DNA of 64,000 nt from Spiroplasma syrphidicola EA-1. Its GTDB lineage: Bacteria; Bacillota_I; Bacilli_A; Mycoplasmatales; Mycoplasmataceae. This document shows, one piece after another, positions 41,667-52,790 of this stretch. Both the position numbers and the translations under genes were made by a program. A model generated the notes under the pieces. The model saw only the letters and a program-made list of their open reading frames with translations, did not search any database and was not told the origin of the DNA. The stretch is taken from positions 620,001 through 684,000 of the forward strand of contig NC_021284.1 of assembly GCF_000400955.1 (NCBI RefSeq), in the 5' to 3' direction. The first letter of the stretch is position 1. The number at the start of each line of letters is the position of its first letter.

Positions 41667-42437
41667 TTATTTAATAACTTTATTATCAACTAATAACGCC
41701 AATAAACCTTTGAAAATTAAGGTTTCATCGCGATGATATGTTGAGAAAAAAGTTTGGAAATATCTACTATTGCCACCAGTTAAAATAACAGTTAAATCAG
41801 GGATTTGCTGTTGAATTTGTTCAACTAAACTTTTAACAGCATACCCATGACCATTAACAAGACCTAAATTAATAGCTTCTTTAGTATTTTGACCAATATA
41901 CTTATCTTTTTCTAAAGTATATTCAAACTCCTGTAATAATTGCGCATTATTAAATAAGGCAATTGCCGATGTCTCTAAGCCAGGCATAATGATCGTCCCA
42001 ATTAGTTGTTTTTGCTTTACTAAAGTAATTGTTGTTGCTGTTCCCATATTAACAATAATACAATTGTCTTTTTGATAATTTTGGACAGCTGCATAAGCCC
42101 CAACTAAAATATCTGCCCCAACATTGCGCGGATTTGGCACCGCTAAAAAATTTTCTGGAACAGTTAAATTTACTTTAACTTGATAAAAAGATCATTGCAT
42201 ATCTTGTGCTAACTGGCGGAATAAGTTATCTCACATTGGCCGAACTGATGATAAGCATAATAAATGAAAATCTTTTAGGCTTTTACCAATTGCTAAAATT
42301 GCCATTTCTAATTTATCAAATAAGTATTTTTCCGTTAAAATATTTTGACTAGGAATAATTAAAAACGGGATAAGTTTTTTATTATCACTAAGGGCAAACT
42401 TAATTGCCGTATTACCAATATCAACTAATAATTCCAT
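41667..42437 (-). CDS. coaX: Type III pantothenate kinase
   Basis: First step of CoA synthesis. The 256 residues show the ASKHA-type features of CoaX: N-terminal VDIGNTAIKFAL (residues 5-16), PRNVGADILVGAYAAV with the conserved GADR-like motif changed to GADI, VNMGTATTITLV and ILTGGNSRYF. RBS GAGG. It follows coaBC by 15 bases, so two CoA-pathway genes form one operon. Confidence 0.93.
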
Positions 42438-42452
42438 TGTAAATCCTCATTT

Positions 42453-43604
42453 CTAGCATTGGCTAATAATCTTTTGCACAATTTGTCCGGCGATTATTAA
42501 TTTTGAAGCTTTACTAATTTTTTCAACCTCAGTTTTTGTTAAAAAGATAATTTCATTGTCGTTTTGTTGCATACTCTTTGTTTGATTAATAATTAATAAA
42601 TCAAGATTTTTATCAATTAATTTCTGCCGAGCATAATCTAAATCAAAATCATTTTGAGCACTAAAACCTACTAAAAATTGATGGGTTTTTTTGGCCCCTA
42701 AATGAGCCAGAACATCAATATTACTATCTAATGTTAATTTTAAAGAGGGATTCTGGCGTTTGGCAATTTTCCCTTTAAAAGGTTCCTTAATTTGATAATC
42801 ATTTAATGCCGCACAACAAATAACAATATCTTTTTGATCAAAGTTTTTAACCATTTGCGCTAACATTTCCTGATTAGTATTAACTTTAAGATGATCATAA
42901 TATACTGGAAAATCTGTATCCCCAACAATCGTTGTTAAAGCGCAACGACTTCAAGTCAATACTTGGTGTAAGGCGTCACCCATTAAACCAGAAGAATTAT
43001 TTGTTAAATAGCGAATATCATCAAGATATGTTTTTGTCCGACCAAAGTTTAGTAATACCTTTTTCGCTTTTAAATTGTTTTGATAAGTTAAATATTTAAT
43101 AATTGTTTGATAGACATCTTCGGATTCTCATGCTCGGCCGATCCCAATCGTTTTACAAGCTAGTAGACCCTCTTTAGGTGGGAAAACCCCAACACCATCA
43201 GCAATTAACTGTTTAAGATTACGTTGGTTGGCTGGTGACTGATACATAATATTATTCATTGCCGGAAACACCATTTTATAACAATCACTAGCGCTATAAA
43301 CTAGGCTAGCTAAATTATCAGTAATTCCAGCCGTAATTTTAGCAATAAAATCATGACTAGCTGGATAGCAAACTAATAAATCAGCTTGGGCAGCTAAATC
43401 GATATGGACTGATTTACTGTTCTTATCATAGTATTTTTCAGTAAATAACTCGCTAAAAGCATCAGAGGGTATTGATGGTAAAAAATATTTGACATCTGGT
43501 GTTAACACTAATTTAACATCATGGATAACTTTTAATTGTTGATATAAAGCTAAACCTTTTGGGGCGGCAATACTACTTGTTAGAATTAAAACTATTTTAG
43601 CCAT
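42453..43604 (-). CDS. coaBC: Bifunctional CoaBC (PPC synthetase / decarboxylase)
   Basis: Converts 4'-phosphopantothenate and cysteine to 4'-phosphopantetheine. The 383 residues have an N-terminal flavoprotein decarboxylase (LTSSIAAPKGLALY, VHIDLAAQADLLVCYPAS with the active His, FPAMNNIMYQSPANQ) and a C-terminal synthetase (GRTKTYLDDIRYLTNNSSG, KRQNPSLKLTLDSNIDVL, LVGFSAQ). Start ATG 43604 with GGAG 9 bases upstream; a TTG just before is less likely. Cotranscribed with coaX. Confidence 0.93.
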
Positions 43605-43667
43605 CAATGTTAACTCCTTAACCTATTTCTTATCTAAAACTAATAATATCCTATTTCAATAAAATAA

Positions 43668-43696
43668 AAAATATATTTTTACCAAATATATTTTTT
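43668..43696 (-). terminator. Intrinsic terminator after the 154-aa gene
   Basis: 13-bp A/T stem (43666-43678 with 43684-43696) with a 5-base loop, overlapping the stop codon. Confidence 0.8.
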
Positions 43697-44159
43697 ACCC
43701 ATTCGAACGCAACATTTTCTTTGCATCTGTTCGAACATAATTTAATTGTTCTGTTCAAGCCATTCATTCTAAATAACGATAGTAGAATGTTCGAACATAA
43801 TTTAATCTTGACCCATAATTTTCTAACGTAATAATTTTTACTTCTTTTAAAAATTTTAAATACATGTAATGTAAATCTGCTTCTTTTTTATAAACATTAT
43901 AGTGTAAATCGGCAAACTCTTTAACAATTCCAATAATTGTTCGTTCTAATCCTGAAGTTTTCTCTTGAATTAATTCCGCAATCATTTTATCTTTTGTTGC
44001 TAAATCATTATTAACATTTTTATTCAAATAATAAACTTTAACTTTTAAACTAAAAACTGGATTAACATTTGAAGTAATATGTTCATTTTCAGTAATTAAC
44101 GTTAATTCTTTTATTACTGAATTATAGAACTGACTACCATTATAATCTTTTACTTCCAC
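43695..44159 (-). CDS. Hypothetical soluble protein, 154 aa
   Basis: Unrecognised. Soluble and mostly helical: KELTLITENEHITSNVNPVF near the N-terminus, a Lys/Glu-rich middle, and an aromatic C-terminus (NYVRTFYYRYLEWMAWTEQL) followed by NYVRTDAKKM, so NYVRT occurs twice about 20 residues apart. GTG start at 44159 set by GAGGTG six bases upstream. Eighty bases downstream of the nucleotidyltransferase-like gene on the same strand, so possibly cotranscribed. Confidence 0.6.
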
Positions 44160-44239
44160 TTTCTCACCTCATAATTTTTTTCTTGTTGTAATATTATAGC
44201 ATATTTTTTTTAGTATAAATTAATTTTTAAAAAAGATTA

Positions 44240-45586
44240 TTAATTATCATAACCAATAATATAGTCATCATTTTTTAAATTTTCCACCGCTGAAAGCATT
44301 GCTTGTAAGCGCATATAGTAATTTGAAGCTGAAATAATTGGATATTTATAATCAAAATAGGTTTTAATATAAGTTGATTTATTGCGATAAGTTGCTAATC
44401 ATTTATGGGCAATTAGATTTAATTCTTCCATAATTTCGCGTTGATTAACACTAATTGCATCCCGTCTTTTTTCAGCTGGTAATTTTTTAAATAATTCTGT
44501 TGCCTTCTTTTTAAAATTAATTGCGTAATTAATAAATCCAACTGGTCCTGCAACTTTAATTGGAGTGACATATAAACTTAAATCATGGTTACGACAAAAG
44601 TCATAGTGAATTCGTGATAGTTCCGATTTTTTTAACTCATTTTGAATATAATTTAAATCATCATAATTTTTTAGATTAAATATTTTAAAATCAATAAAGT
44701 AATCATAAGGAGTTAAAAAGCAACTATTAGTATACCAACTATAGCGCGAAATTGATTCAAAGATTTCTTCTTCAATAAATTCTAATTCCCGGAAATAATA
44801 AGTTTCTGACATCCAATAACGTTCAAGAATATAGAAAATTAATTCTTCCCCATCAATATTATTAATGAATCAATTTTTTTGAAAAGCAGTACTACGATAT
44901 TTTGCTAATGTTTCTTCATCCAATTCAACATCAGCAGTTACTTTTTGCAAATATTTATCGTATTGTTTAACAAAATATTCATAGAATCATCGTAAAACAA
45001 GAATATAAATAATATAATAATAACCAAACTCACTACCAACAACATATTTAATCATTTTTACCAATGATCTTAGCAAATTATTGGAAATTTTGTTTGCTTT
45101 ATTAAACGCTTTTACAACACTAATAACATTATCTTTTTTTTCAATTCCATTTCGTCAGAAAACATAACCTAGTTCATCATTACTATTTTTTTTATAAACA
45201 AATGGAATAATTCGGACTGTTAAAATAATTTCATCATCAATTTTATACTCTAAATATCCTTCATTTTGAGTATTTTTTTGAAATGGATCAACCCCACTAA
45301 AACGTTTAATTTCTTTTCCAATATCTTGAAACATCTTATCGCGAAGACCACTTTTTTCTTGGGGGAAATGCTTAATCACAGCAATTTCTAACTCCAACTT
45401 ATCATATTTGGTCATTGTTTTACAACCGTATTCCCCTAACGCAACAGTTTCATATCCTAACGCATTAAAAACTTGGCGATAATGGGCAAAAATTGCTTTA
45501 ATTTTCTGCCGAAAATTAATTTGTAAATCAAAATGTTTCTTGATAATACTATTTAATTCTAAAAACTTGGCTTTTTTAGCTTTCAT
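44240..45586 (-). CDS. Hypothetical protein, possible nucleotidyltransferase fold
   Basis: A 448-residue soluble protein without a firm match. Residues 25-135 resemble a Pol-beta/OAS-type nucleotidyltransferase: a helix ending in VALGEYGCKTMTKYD (G-[SC]-x-x-[GT] region), a strand DKLELEIAVI where family members have a D-x-D, a helix with MFQDIGKEI, and a strand LTVRIIPFVYKK where they have a third Asp and V-P-A. The catalytic Asp positions are here Glu or Arg, so activity is doubtful. The second half is aromatic and helical (YYYIIYILVLRWFYEYF). Located between fhs and a 154-aa unknown protein; 13 bases after fhs, so in that operon. Confidence 0.5.
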
Positions 45587-45599
45587 TGTGTTCCCTGTT

Positions 45600-47204
45600 C
45601 TATTTAATATTAATTATTTTATCCCCAATTAAAGCGATATTATTAGCATTTGGCGTTTGATTTAAGCCTGGCAATGTAATAATGTCCGATAAATAAATAA
45701 TAAAATACTTTGCTCCTGAGTTTATTTTAACATCCCGAATTGAAATTACATTATTATTACTATCATTATTACCAGTAATTGTTTGATGATTTTTCGCCAT
45801 ACAAACCGGTCAATGACGAAAGGGACTGGTGTTATATTTCGCAAGTTTCTTTTCGGCCACTTCCGAAAAAATAACTTTTTCCACCCCATATATCTTTTGA
45901 CAAATTGTTATAATTTTGTCAGTAACTGTTGTTGTTTGGGGATTAAATAATGGTTGATATTCTTGTTGCTCTGTTGTTTTGGCAATTATTTTATTAACCA
46001 AATCAACATCAGCATTAACCCCATTTTGATAAGTTGTATTAATTCCATAACTGATATCTTGGTTAGTTAATCATTCTTCTAAACAATTTAATTCGCTAGG
46101 ATCATCTTGAGAAAATTTATTAATACAAACAATAAATGGTAAATTATACTGTCTAATAATATTTATATGTTTATTTAAATGTTCAAAACCTTTTTGTAAA
46201 CTAATTAAATCAACTAAATCTAATTGTGCTTCTGACATACCCCCATGCAGTTTTAAAGCACGAATTGTTACAACTAAAACTGTACAAGCAGGAGTATATT
46301 CTTGTTGCAAATTAATAATATCATTAAATTTTTCAAATCCTAAATCACTACCAAACCCAGTTTCAGTAACAACATAATCAGCTAGTTTTAAGGCTAAGTC
46401 CGTTGCTATTAATGAATTTGTCCCATGCGAAATGTTGGCAAATGGCCCACAATGAACAAAAGCTGGGGTATGATATTTTGTTTGAACTAAATTAGGACGA
46501 ATCGCCTCTTTTAATAAAGCCATAATCGATCCCGTAATTTTTAATTCTTTTAAATAAACTGGTTCTTGTTGGAAATTATAAGCAACAATTGTATTGTTTA
46601 GACGGTCTTCTAGATCTGCTAAATTTTTACTCAAAGATAAAATTGCCATAATTTCACTGGCGGCGGTAATTTGAAAGTGTTCAGTTCGAACAATATTATG
46701 TCCTAAGTTTAATGTAACATTTCGTAAAGCCCGATCATTAATATCAAGGCAGCGCTGCCAAATAACTTTATTTGGATCAATTGCTAAAGCATTATTTCAA
46801 TATAAAATGTTATCAATCACAGCGGAAACTAAATTATTGGCACTAGTAATTGCATGGAAATCGCCAGTAAAATGTAAATTAATTTCTGGTTCCGGAATAA
46901 TAACACATTCTCCACCCCCAGTTGCTGAACCCTTTAAGCCAAAAACTGGCCCTAATGATGGTTCACGCAAAGCTAAAACAACTGAATAATTTAAGTGGTG
47001 CATTAAATCAGCAATTCCAATCGCAGAAGTTGTTTTACCTTCCCCAGCTTTTGTCGGATTAATTGCCGTTACTAAAATTAATTTCCCTTTCTGAGGAAGC
47101 GTGCTAAAAACTTCTGCTTTAACTTTTGCAATATGATTACCATAGAAAATTAATTGCTCTGTTGTTAGACCAAGTTTTGTTGCAATTGCTTTAATATCTT
47201 TCAT
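45600..47204 (-). CDS. fhs: Formate-tetrahydrofolate ligase
   Basis: Makes 10-formyl-THF from formate, THF and ATP. The 534 residues show the ATP-binding TPTKAGEGKTT-like motif (NPTKAGEGKTTSAIG at about 48-62), GLKGSATGGGECVIIPEPEINLH-type substrate loop, FANISHGTNSL and a later VTIRALKLHGG. Slightly shorter than the usual 550-560. ATG at 47204 with GAGAGGA upstream. Divergent from folD with a 114-base shared promoter region; the two enzymes supply one-carbon units for formyl-Met-tRNA and thymidylate. Confidence 0.95.
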
Positions 47205-47318
47205 AACAAGCTAAATCCTCTCTTTTATTATTAAATTAACAAAAAAAATATTTTATAAACATTAAATTGTTATAATAATTATAGCAATATTTTATCATAC
47301 TAAAGGAGAAATGGAATA

Positions 47319-48182
47319 ATGGATAGCAAAATAATTGATGGCAAACAAATTAGTACGGAAATTAAAACACAAATAAAAGAACAAATTATTGCCTGAAAAA
47401 ATAAAGGTTATCGAGAGCCAAAATTAGTTATTATTCAAGTTGGTGATTTAGCAGCTAGTACAACATATATTAAAAATAAAAAAATAGCTTGTGAAAAAGT
47501 TGGAATTATTTGTGAAATTATTAAGCACCCTGCCGAAATTAGGGAAGATATTTTAGTAAACGAAATTAAGCAATTAAATAATGATAATAATGTTGATGGA
47601 ATTCTTGTTCAACTCCCCTTACCACCACAAATTAATGCCTTACTGATTACTGAAACAATTGCAATTACAAAAGATGTTGATGGTTTTTCCCCAACAATTC
47701 TTGGGCAAATGTTATTGAGTAATGCCTCACCAAACGAAATCGTCTTACCAGCAACCCCAAAAGGAATTATGAATTTATTTGAATATAATAAAATTGACTT
47801 AACAGGTCAGCATGTCGTTATTGTTGGACGTAGTAATATCGTCGGAAAACCAATTGCTAATTTAGTTTTAAATGCCAATGGAACAATTACTGTTTGCCAT
47901 TCTAAAACAAAAAATTTAGCAGCATTAACAAAACAAGCAGATATCTTAATTGTGGCAATAGGTAAAGCAAAATTTATTACCAAAGAAATGTTGAAAAAAG
48001 ATGTTATTATTATTGATGTTGGTACCAACTATGATGAAAATAATAAACTATGTGGCGATGTAGATTTTGAGAATGTGATTGACGATGTTAAACAAATTAC
48101 ACCTGTTCCTGGCGGTGTTGGGCCAATGACAATTGCGGGTTTACTACAAAACTTGATGTTATTATATCAATCACATTTATAA
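47319..48182 (+). CDS. folD: Methylene-THF dehydrogenase / cyclohydrolase
   Basis: Interconverts methylene-, methenyl- and formyl-THF with NADP(H). The 287 residues show [14 protein letters not shown] with the catalytic Lys (about residue 55), [31 protein letters not shown] and [18 protein letters not shown] at 47319 with AAAGGAG 10 bases upstream; an earlier ATG at 47311 runs into TAA at once. Its original terminator hairpin was split by the IS element that follows. Confidence 0.96.
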
Positions 48183-48185
48183 AAT

Positions 48186-48199
48186 AAAAAAGTTACTTT
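48186..48199 (+). terminator. Left arm of interrupted folD/rbfA terminator
   Basis: Fourteen bases AAAAAAGTTACTTT here are the exact complement of 49482-49495 (AAAGTAACTTTTTT). With the IS removed they form one bidirectional terminator; now 1.28 kb separates them. Confidence 0.75.
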
Positions 48200-48201
48200 C
48201 T

Positions 48202-49477
48202 TGAATACCTACAATAAAATAGACACATAAAAAGTTAGTTATGTGTCATAATTTTATTGAAAGGTATTCTTTTATTATGGGAACAAAATGATTTACAAAA
48301 AACGAAAAACTTAATATTTTAAAATATTATAAGGAACATGGTTGAGCAAAAACAATTAAAAAATTTGAAATTACAACAACAACTTTATCTCGTTGAAAAA
48401 AAGCAATTAAAATTAGTGGCGAAAAAGCATTAGAACCAGGGAAAGGTCCACAATCAAAAGGGATTCGCCGAACAGGGCGACCAAAAGATCTTAACTTTGA
48501 ACAAATGACAAAAAAAGAATTAATTGAATATATTGAAATGATTCAAGATGTAAAAAAGTCCTTGACCAAATCGAAAAAGAAGAAATTCCAAACGATTTGG
48601 TCCTTAAAGAAAAAATACAAGATTAAATATTTATGTAAAATTTTAAATGTTTCTAGAGCTGGTTATTATAATTGATTTAATAGTGGTATGAAAGCATTTA
48701 ATAAATGAAATAATACAATTGCAAAAATAATTAAAACATTATTTCTAAGTTTTAAGAAAATTTATGGATATAATATGCTAACGTTAATTATCAATAAACT
48801 ATATAACTGAAATTTAAAACCACATATTGTTTATAGATATATGAAGAATATGAACTTGAAGTCAATTGTTAGAGTCAAAAAATTTAATTATCGATTATCT
48901 TCTGGTAGTAAAAGACATGAAAATATCATGAATCAAGATTTTTCAACCACAGATATTAATCAAAAATTAGGAACAGATATAACATATTTACTAACAAATG
49001 ATAAAACCTACTTTTTATCAATTGTTAAAGATTTTCATACTAATGAAATTTTGGACTACCAAATAAGTAATAATTTAGGAACAGAATTTGTTTTTAAAAA
49101 TATAATTAATTCTTGAGTAAAAGCTGGAAAACCATCAACTTGAGTACTGCAATCAGATCAAGGTTTTCATTATACAAATTCTGATTATGAAAAATTATGC
49201 AATTATCTTGGAATTAGAATTTCAATGTCCAGACGTGGGAACTCTTATAATAATGCCCACACAGAATCATGGTTTGGCACTATGAAAACTGAATTTTTAT
49301 ATCATATAAAAAGAAAAAAACGAACAGCTAAATGAATTAATGAAAATCTTCCTAAATATATCTACTTTTACAACAATTTTAGACCACAAGTCAAATTAAA
49401 AGGAATGAGCCCTGTTCAATACAGAAAGTCATTCCCTCAAGTAACTTTTTAAGTGTCTATTTTTCTTGACATATTCA
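48202..49477 (+). mobile_element. IS3-family insertion sequence (1276 bp), complete
   Basis: Ends read TGAATA at 48202 and the complement at 49477, as in the IS3 family, with imperfect inverted repeats of about 40 bp (core AAAATAGACAC.TAAAAAGTTA). A 3-bp direct repeat TCT flanks it (48199-48201 and 49478-49480). It carries one full-length transposase ORF and sits exactly between the two arms of the terminator shared by folD and rbfA. Confidence 0.92.
48277..49452 (+). CDS. IS3-family DDE transposase, OrfA and OrfB fused in frame
   Basis: A 391-residue transposase reading with UGA as Trp. The N-terminal helix-turn-helix (NILKYYKEHGWAKTIKKFEI, TTLSRW) is followed by the IS3 OrfB-like HTH (LKKKYKIKYLCKILNVSRAG) and the rve core with DDE: Asp in LGTDITYLL, Asp in LQSDQGFHYTNSDYE, Glu in YNNAHTESWFGTMKTE, and a C-terminal FYNNFRPQVKLKGMSPVQY. 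No stop or frameshift between the OrfA and OrfB parts, which is unusual for the family. A slippery A-AAA-AAG at 48552-48558 in the -1 frame would give a 116-residue OrfA-like protein. Confidence 0.95.
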
Positions 49478-49500
49478 TCTAAAAGTAACTTTTTTATTAA

Positions 49501-49842
49501 TTATTGCTTAATTTTATCTAAAATATCATTAATACGATTAGCATTGGCCAAAGCATTATCATAGATAAATTCTAATTCTGGACATTTATAAATGTCTAAT
49601 TTTTTCGCTAATTTACTACGAATTTCTTTACGATAACTTTCAAGAGCGGATTCAACTTCTTCTTGTCTTTGTTCTAATAATGATGAGTAATAAATTTTGG
49701 CATATCCTAGATCACTTGTTAATTTAACATCATGAATAATAATTTGGTTAATTAAGGGGTCTTTAATTTCGCGTTGCATAATTAATGTTACTTCCCGAAC
49801 AATAATTGATTGCATTCTTTCAACTTTAACTGAATTTTTCAT
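49501..49842 (-). CDS. rbfA: Ribosome-binding factor A
   Basis: A 113-residue KH-fold protein needed for late 30S maturation. VERMQSIIVREVTLIMQREI, DPLINQIIIHDVKLTSDLGYAKIYY and PELEFIYDNALANANRINDILDKI are typical. ATG at 49842 with GAGGA; upstream in-frame codons lack an RBS. Its terminator arm (49482-49495) lost its partner by IS insertion. Confidence 0.93.
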   Translation of the reverse strand: MKNSVKVERMQSIIVREVTLIMQREIKDPLINQIIIHDVKLTSDLGYAKIYYSSLLEQRQEEVESALESYRKEIRSKLAKKLDIYKCPELEFIYDNALANANRINDILDKIKQ

Positions 49843-49967
49843 ATAAATCCTCTTTTCATTTTTGTATAGTTTAATTATACTGAAAAGTATTAATAATGAT
49901 AAGTCTTGAATAAAAACTTTATTTAGTGTAGTATTAAAAAAATATTGATAATTTGAAAGAGGCAACA

Positions 49968-50831
49968 ATGAAACAACATTTAAATAAAATATGATATAAA
50001 GATTATCTATGATATTTTAAAATCTTTACTGCCGGATTAGCCTTAGGCTTTTTAATTTATGGTTTTTACATGGATGTTTTTGTTGAATATTGATATATAA
50101 AACCCTACCCATCAATTGGTATCGAAGATAAGTTCTATCAAAATCATGCTCATTTTCAAAATTTTGATTTATTAATGAGTTTCTATTCTGTCCAAGTTAA
50201 TATTATTACAATTGTTTGATTGATTCTTAGTATTTTTAATCATCATAAGGAAAACAAAACATGATTCTTTGGGGTTAATGTTAAATTAGCAATTCTTAAT
50301 TGAGATATTATTATGTTTATTATTTTTTGAATTGGGATTATTACTGGTTTTCGTACTAATCAATTAAATCTTGGTGATTTTACTACCGCACAAAAAGCTT
50401 GTACAACTGTCACCCATTTTATCTTACCAATTTTATTTTTTATTTATGTTTTTATTTCTTTTGGAACAACAACTATCAGTTTAAAAAAAGAATTTTGAAT
50501 TAAAGATTTGTGACTTTCAGTTAGTTATCCTTTATTCTATTGAATTTATGTCTTAATTCGGGCAAAAATTTGATTACTAGACTATGAAACGCTATGGGCT
50601 TTCCCCTATCCTTTTTTAGATATTTATAATCCTTTTATAGAAAATGTTTCACCGACCGGGATGGTTTTCTTAATTGGTTTTAGTTTCTTTCTTATTTTTG
50701 GTGGGGTTCAACTTTTATTAACTTGATTCAATAATGCGATGTATAAAGTTTTTTTAAAAAATCAAAATAAAGTTCTCTGATATGAAAAAATAATAATTAA
50801 AATTAAAACAAAAATAAAAAAAAGAAAGTAA
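49968..50831 (+). CDS. Pr6Pr-like polytopic membrane protein
   Basis: A 287-residue membrane protein readable with UGA as Trp (many). About six hydrophobic segments (near residues 22-42, 72-95, 108-128, 148-168, 185-205, 230-255). The order of motifs resembles Pr6Pr-family proteins of Spiroplasma and other bacteria: FYSVQVNIITIVWLILSIF, TTVTHFILPILFFIYVF with a conserved His, YPLFYWIYVLIRAKI and YPFLDIYN. No biochemical role is known. RBS AGAGG. Divergent from rbfA; a bidirectional terminator follows. Confidence 0.6.
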
Positions 50832-50849
50832 TTAGTTACTTTCTTTTTT
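50819..50849. terminator. Bidirectional intrinsic terminator
   Basis: AAAGAAAGTAA/TTACTTTCTTT stem with a 4-base loop between the convergent Pr6Pr-like and hydrolase genes; A/T runs on both sides. Confidence 0.9.
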
Positions 50850-51930
50850 TGTTGTCACAATTTGTAATAAATAAATTAATTTCATTTAAATAATTAACAG
50901 GATCATAGTGAATTCCACGAACATGATCACAATTGAATAAAACTTTACGACTAAGGTTCGTTTTTTCAAAGCCTTTTTTATTATAAAAAGCCTGATTACC
51001 CATTTGATAAGGTGTGGCATGGTCTTTTTGATTTAATATATATAAAAATGGAATTTTCGCCACTAAATCTAAATTTTCCCCCGGATTAATTTCTTCGGGA
51101 TCATAACCACGTTGTTGTTCAGCATATAATTTAATCGCATAATAATGTTCATAATAATTGATTTTTAAATTATTCATATAGTAATAATACAATTCACTTA
51201 AACGATTAACTGTTGAGTCTAATACCGCCCAACCAACTAGTTCTTGCTTCTCACTAATCATTTTTAAATATTCAACAATAACAAAAGTCCCCATTGATCA
51301 ACCATGAAAATTAATTTCGCTAATTTTTGTTGCCGGTAAAGCTTTCAAAAAATTAACGATGCATTCTAAATCATGCTTCTCAAAATTACTCATCGTTGTA
51401 ATTTCCCCAGTTGATTGTCCATGGTTACGTTGATCAAAAACAACAATATTATAACCCTGACGTAAATAAATTAAACCAAAGAAAATGCTACGGAATTTAT
51501 GAGAATTTAAACCATGGACAACAACAACCCATTTATCATTATTATCATTTTTAACTCAGGATTTAATTGTAATAGTTTTTAACATCGCATCTTGATAACC
51601 GGGAACATCATATTCATTGATATCTCATTTTGTTGCCAATTCACTGGCTGTTGGCATCATTGCTTTAATTTTCAACCGTGTTGTTAGATCAACCAAGTAC
51701 TTTTTACAATATCCTTCTAAATCATAACCTTTTTTTCATCATGTACTGTGAGTTAATAACATTCGCCGATCTTGAATTGCATAGAACATTTTAATATATA
51801 TTTTATTTGCGGCTAAATATTCTTCGATTTGATCGGGAGCAACTATTTTATAAAGTCCTGGAATATTATTATATTGTTTTGTTTTTGAATTATTAAATTT
51901 TAACATTGGCAGAATTTTTGGCTTTTTCAT
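50836..51930 (-). CDS. Alpha/beta hydrolase family protein
   Basis: A 364-residue hydrolase of the serine aminopeptidase/esterase type (YjfP/BAAT-like). The oxyanion and GxSxG regions are clear: VVVVHGLNSHKFRS (about 158), VFDQRNHGQSTGEITT, and the nucleophile Ser in NFHGWSMGTFVIVEYL (about 220). Possible acid/His: FLYILNQKDHATP and NCDHVRGIHYDP. No signal peptide. ATG at 51930, one base after cdd's stop codon, no clear RBS, so probably translationally coupled. Spiroplasmas have several paralogues; substrate unknown. Confidence 0.85.
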
Positions 51931-51931
51931 G

Positions 51932-52327
51932 TTATTTTAAACTCGCTTGATTAAAGGCAAATGGTAATAAGTCCGCAACGGTTACTATTTGTTTTTCACC
52001 ATGACAATTATACATTTCAATTGGCGTTGTTAAAGGTAAAGTCTCAATCATAAATTGACGGCACATTCCACAAGGAGAAGAGATATTATCACTTTCAGTA
52101 TAGAGAAATAATTTAATGATATCTTCTTTATGATAACCCAAGGTATATACTTGGGAAATTGCTGTTCGTTCAGCGCAAATTCCAACTGGATATGCACTAT
52201 TTTCAATATTTACCCCCGCAACTTCACGACCATCTTGCAGTAAACAAATTGCGCTAACATGAAAATTTGAATAAGGAACATAAGCATTTTCTTTTAACTG
52301 CCCTAATTTTTCAAAATAATTTGCCAT
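51932..52327 (-). CDS. cdd: Cytidine deaminase
   Basis: Deaminates (deoxy)cytidine to uridine for pyrimidine salvage. The 131-residue protein is of the tetrameric type: VCAERTAISQ (zinc Cys and catalytic Glu) and SPCGMCRQFMIE (two more zinc Cys), YVPYSNFHVSA near the N-terminus. RBS AGGAG lies in the end of dgkA. Part of ybeY-dgkA-cdd, an order common in Firmicutes. Confidence 0.96.
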   Translation of the reverse strand: MANYFEKLGQLKENAYVPYSNFHVSAICLLQDGREVAGVNIENSAYPVGICAERTAISQVYTLGYHKEDIIKLFLYTESDNISSPCGMCRQFMIETLPLTTPIEMYNCHGEKQIVTVADLLPFAFNQASLK

Positions 52328-52337
52328 GATAATTCTC

Positions 52338-52769
52338 CTAACTAATTTTTAAATAAATTTTAATTACATCCACTAATGGGGGTAGCATAATTAATAAACC
52401 AATCGCAATCGCCAAAATTGAGTTAATTAAAGTCGCCGCAGCACAAATATCTTTAATTTTCTTTGCCTTAATATTATATTCAAAAGATAATAAATCAACG
52501 AAGTTTTCAACCATTGTATTAATTAGTTCAAACCCAATTACAATTCCAATTGTTAATAATAAAATCGCCCATTGAACATAACCAAACTCATTAGGGACTT
52601 CTTTTTGTAATCAAATTCCCAACCCGATGATTAAAACGGAAACAATTAAGTGAATAATTAAACTTGATTCTTCTTTAATTGCGGTATAAATTCCACGAAA
52701 AGCATTTGAAAATTTATTACGAAGTTTAAAAAAGACCTTTTTTTTATTTGAATTTCTATTTTCTGCCAT
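52338..52769 (-). CDS. dgkA: Diacylglycerol/undecaprenol kinase
   Basis: Small integral membrane lipid kinase of 143 residues. N-terminal basic part (NSNKKKVFFKLRNKFSNAF), then three hydrophobic helices with the family motif in FELINTMVENFVDLLSFEYN and KIKDICAAATLINSILAIA (about residues 80-115). In a wall-less bacterium the substrate is more likely diacylglycerol than undecaprenol, but this cannot be read from the sequence. Readable as one frame with a UGA Trp. Sits between ybeY and cdd. Confidence 0.9.
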
Positions 52770-52790
52770 GTTAATCCTCATTCCTTGTTT

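Noticed and set aside
48277-48626. Transposase as a normal two-frame IS3 orfA/orfB pair
   Set aside because: Codon-by-codon reading shows one uninterrupted frame from 48277 to 49452; the -1 frame only gives a short alternative end.
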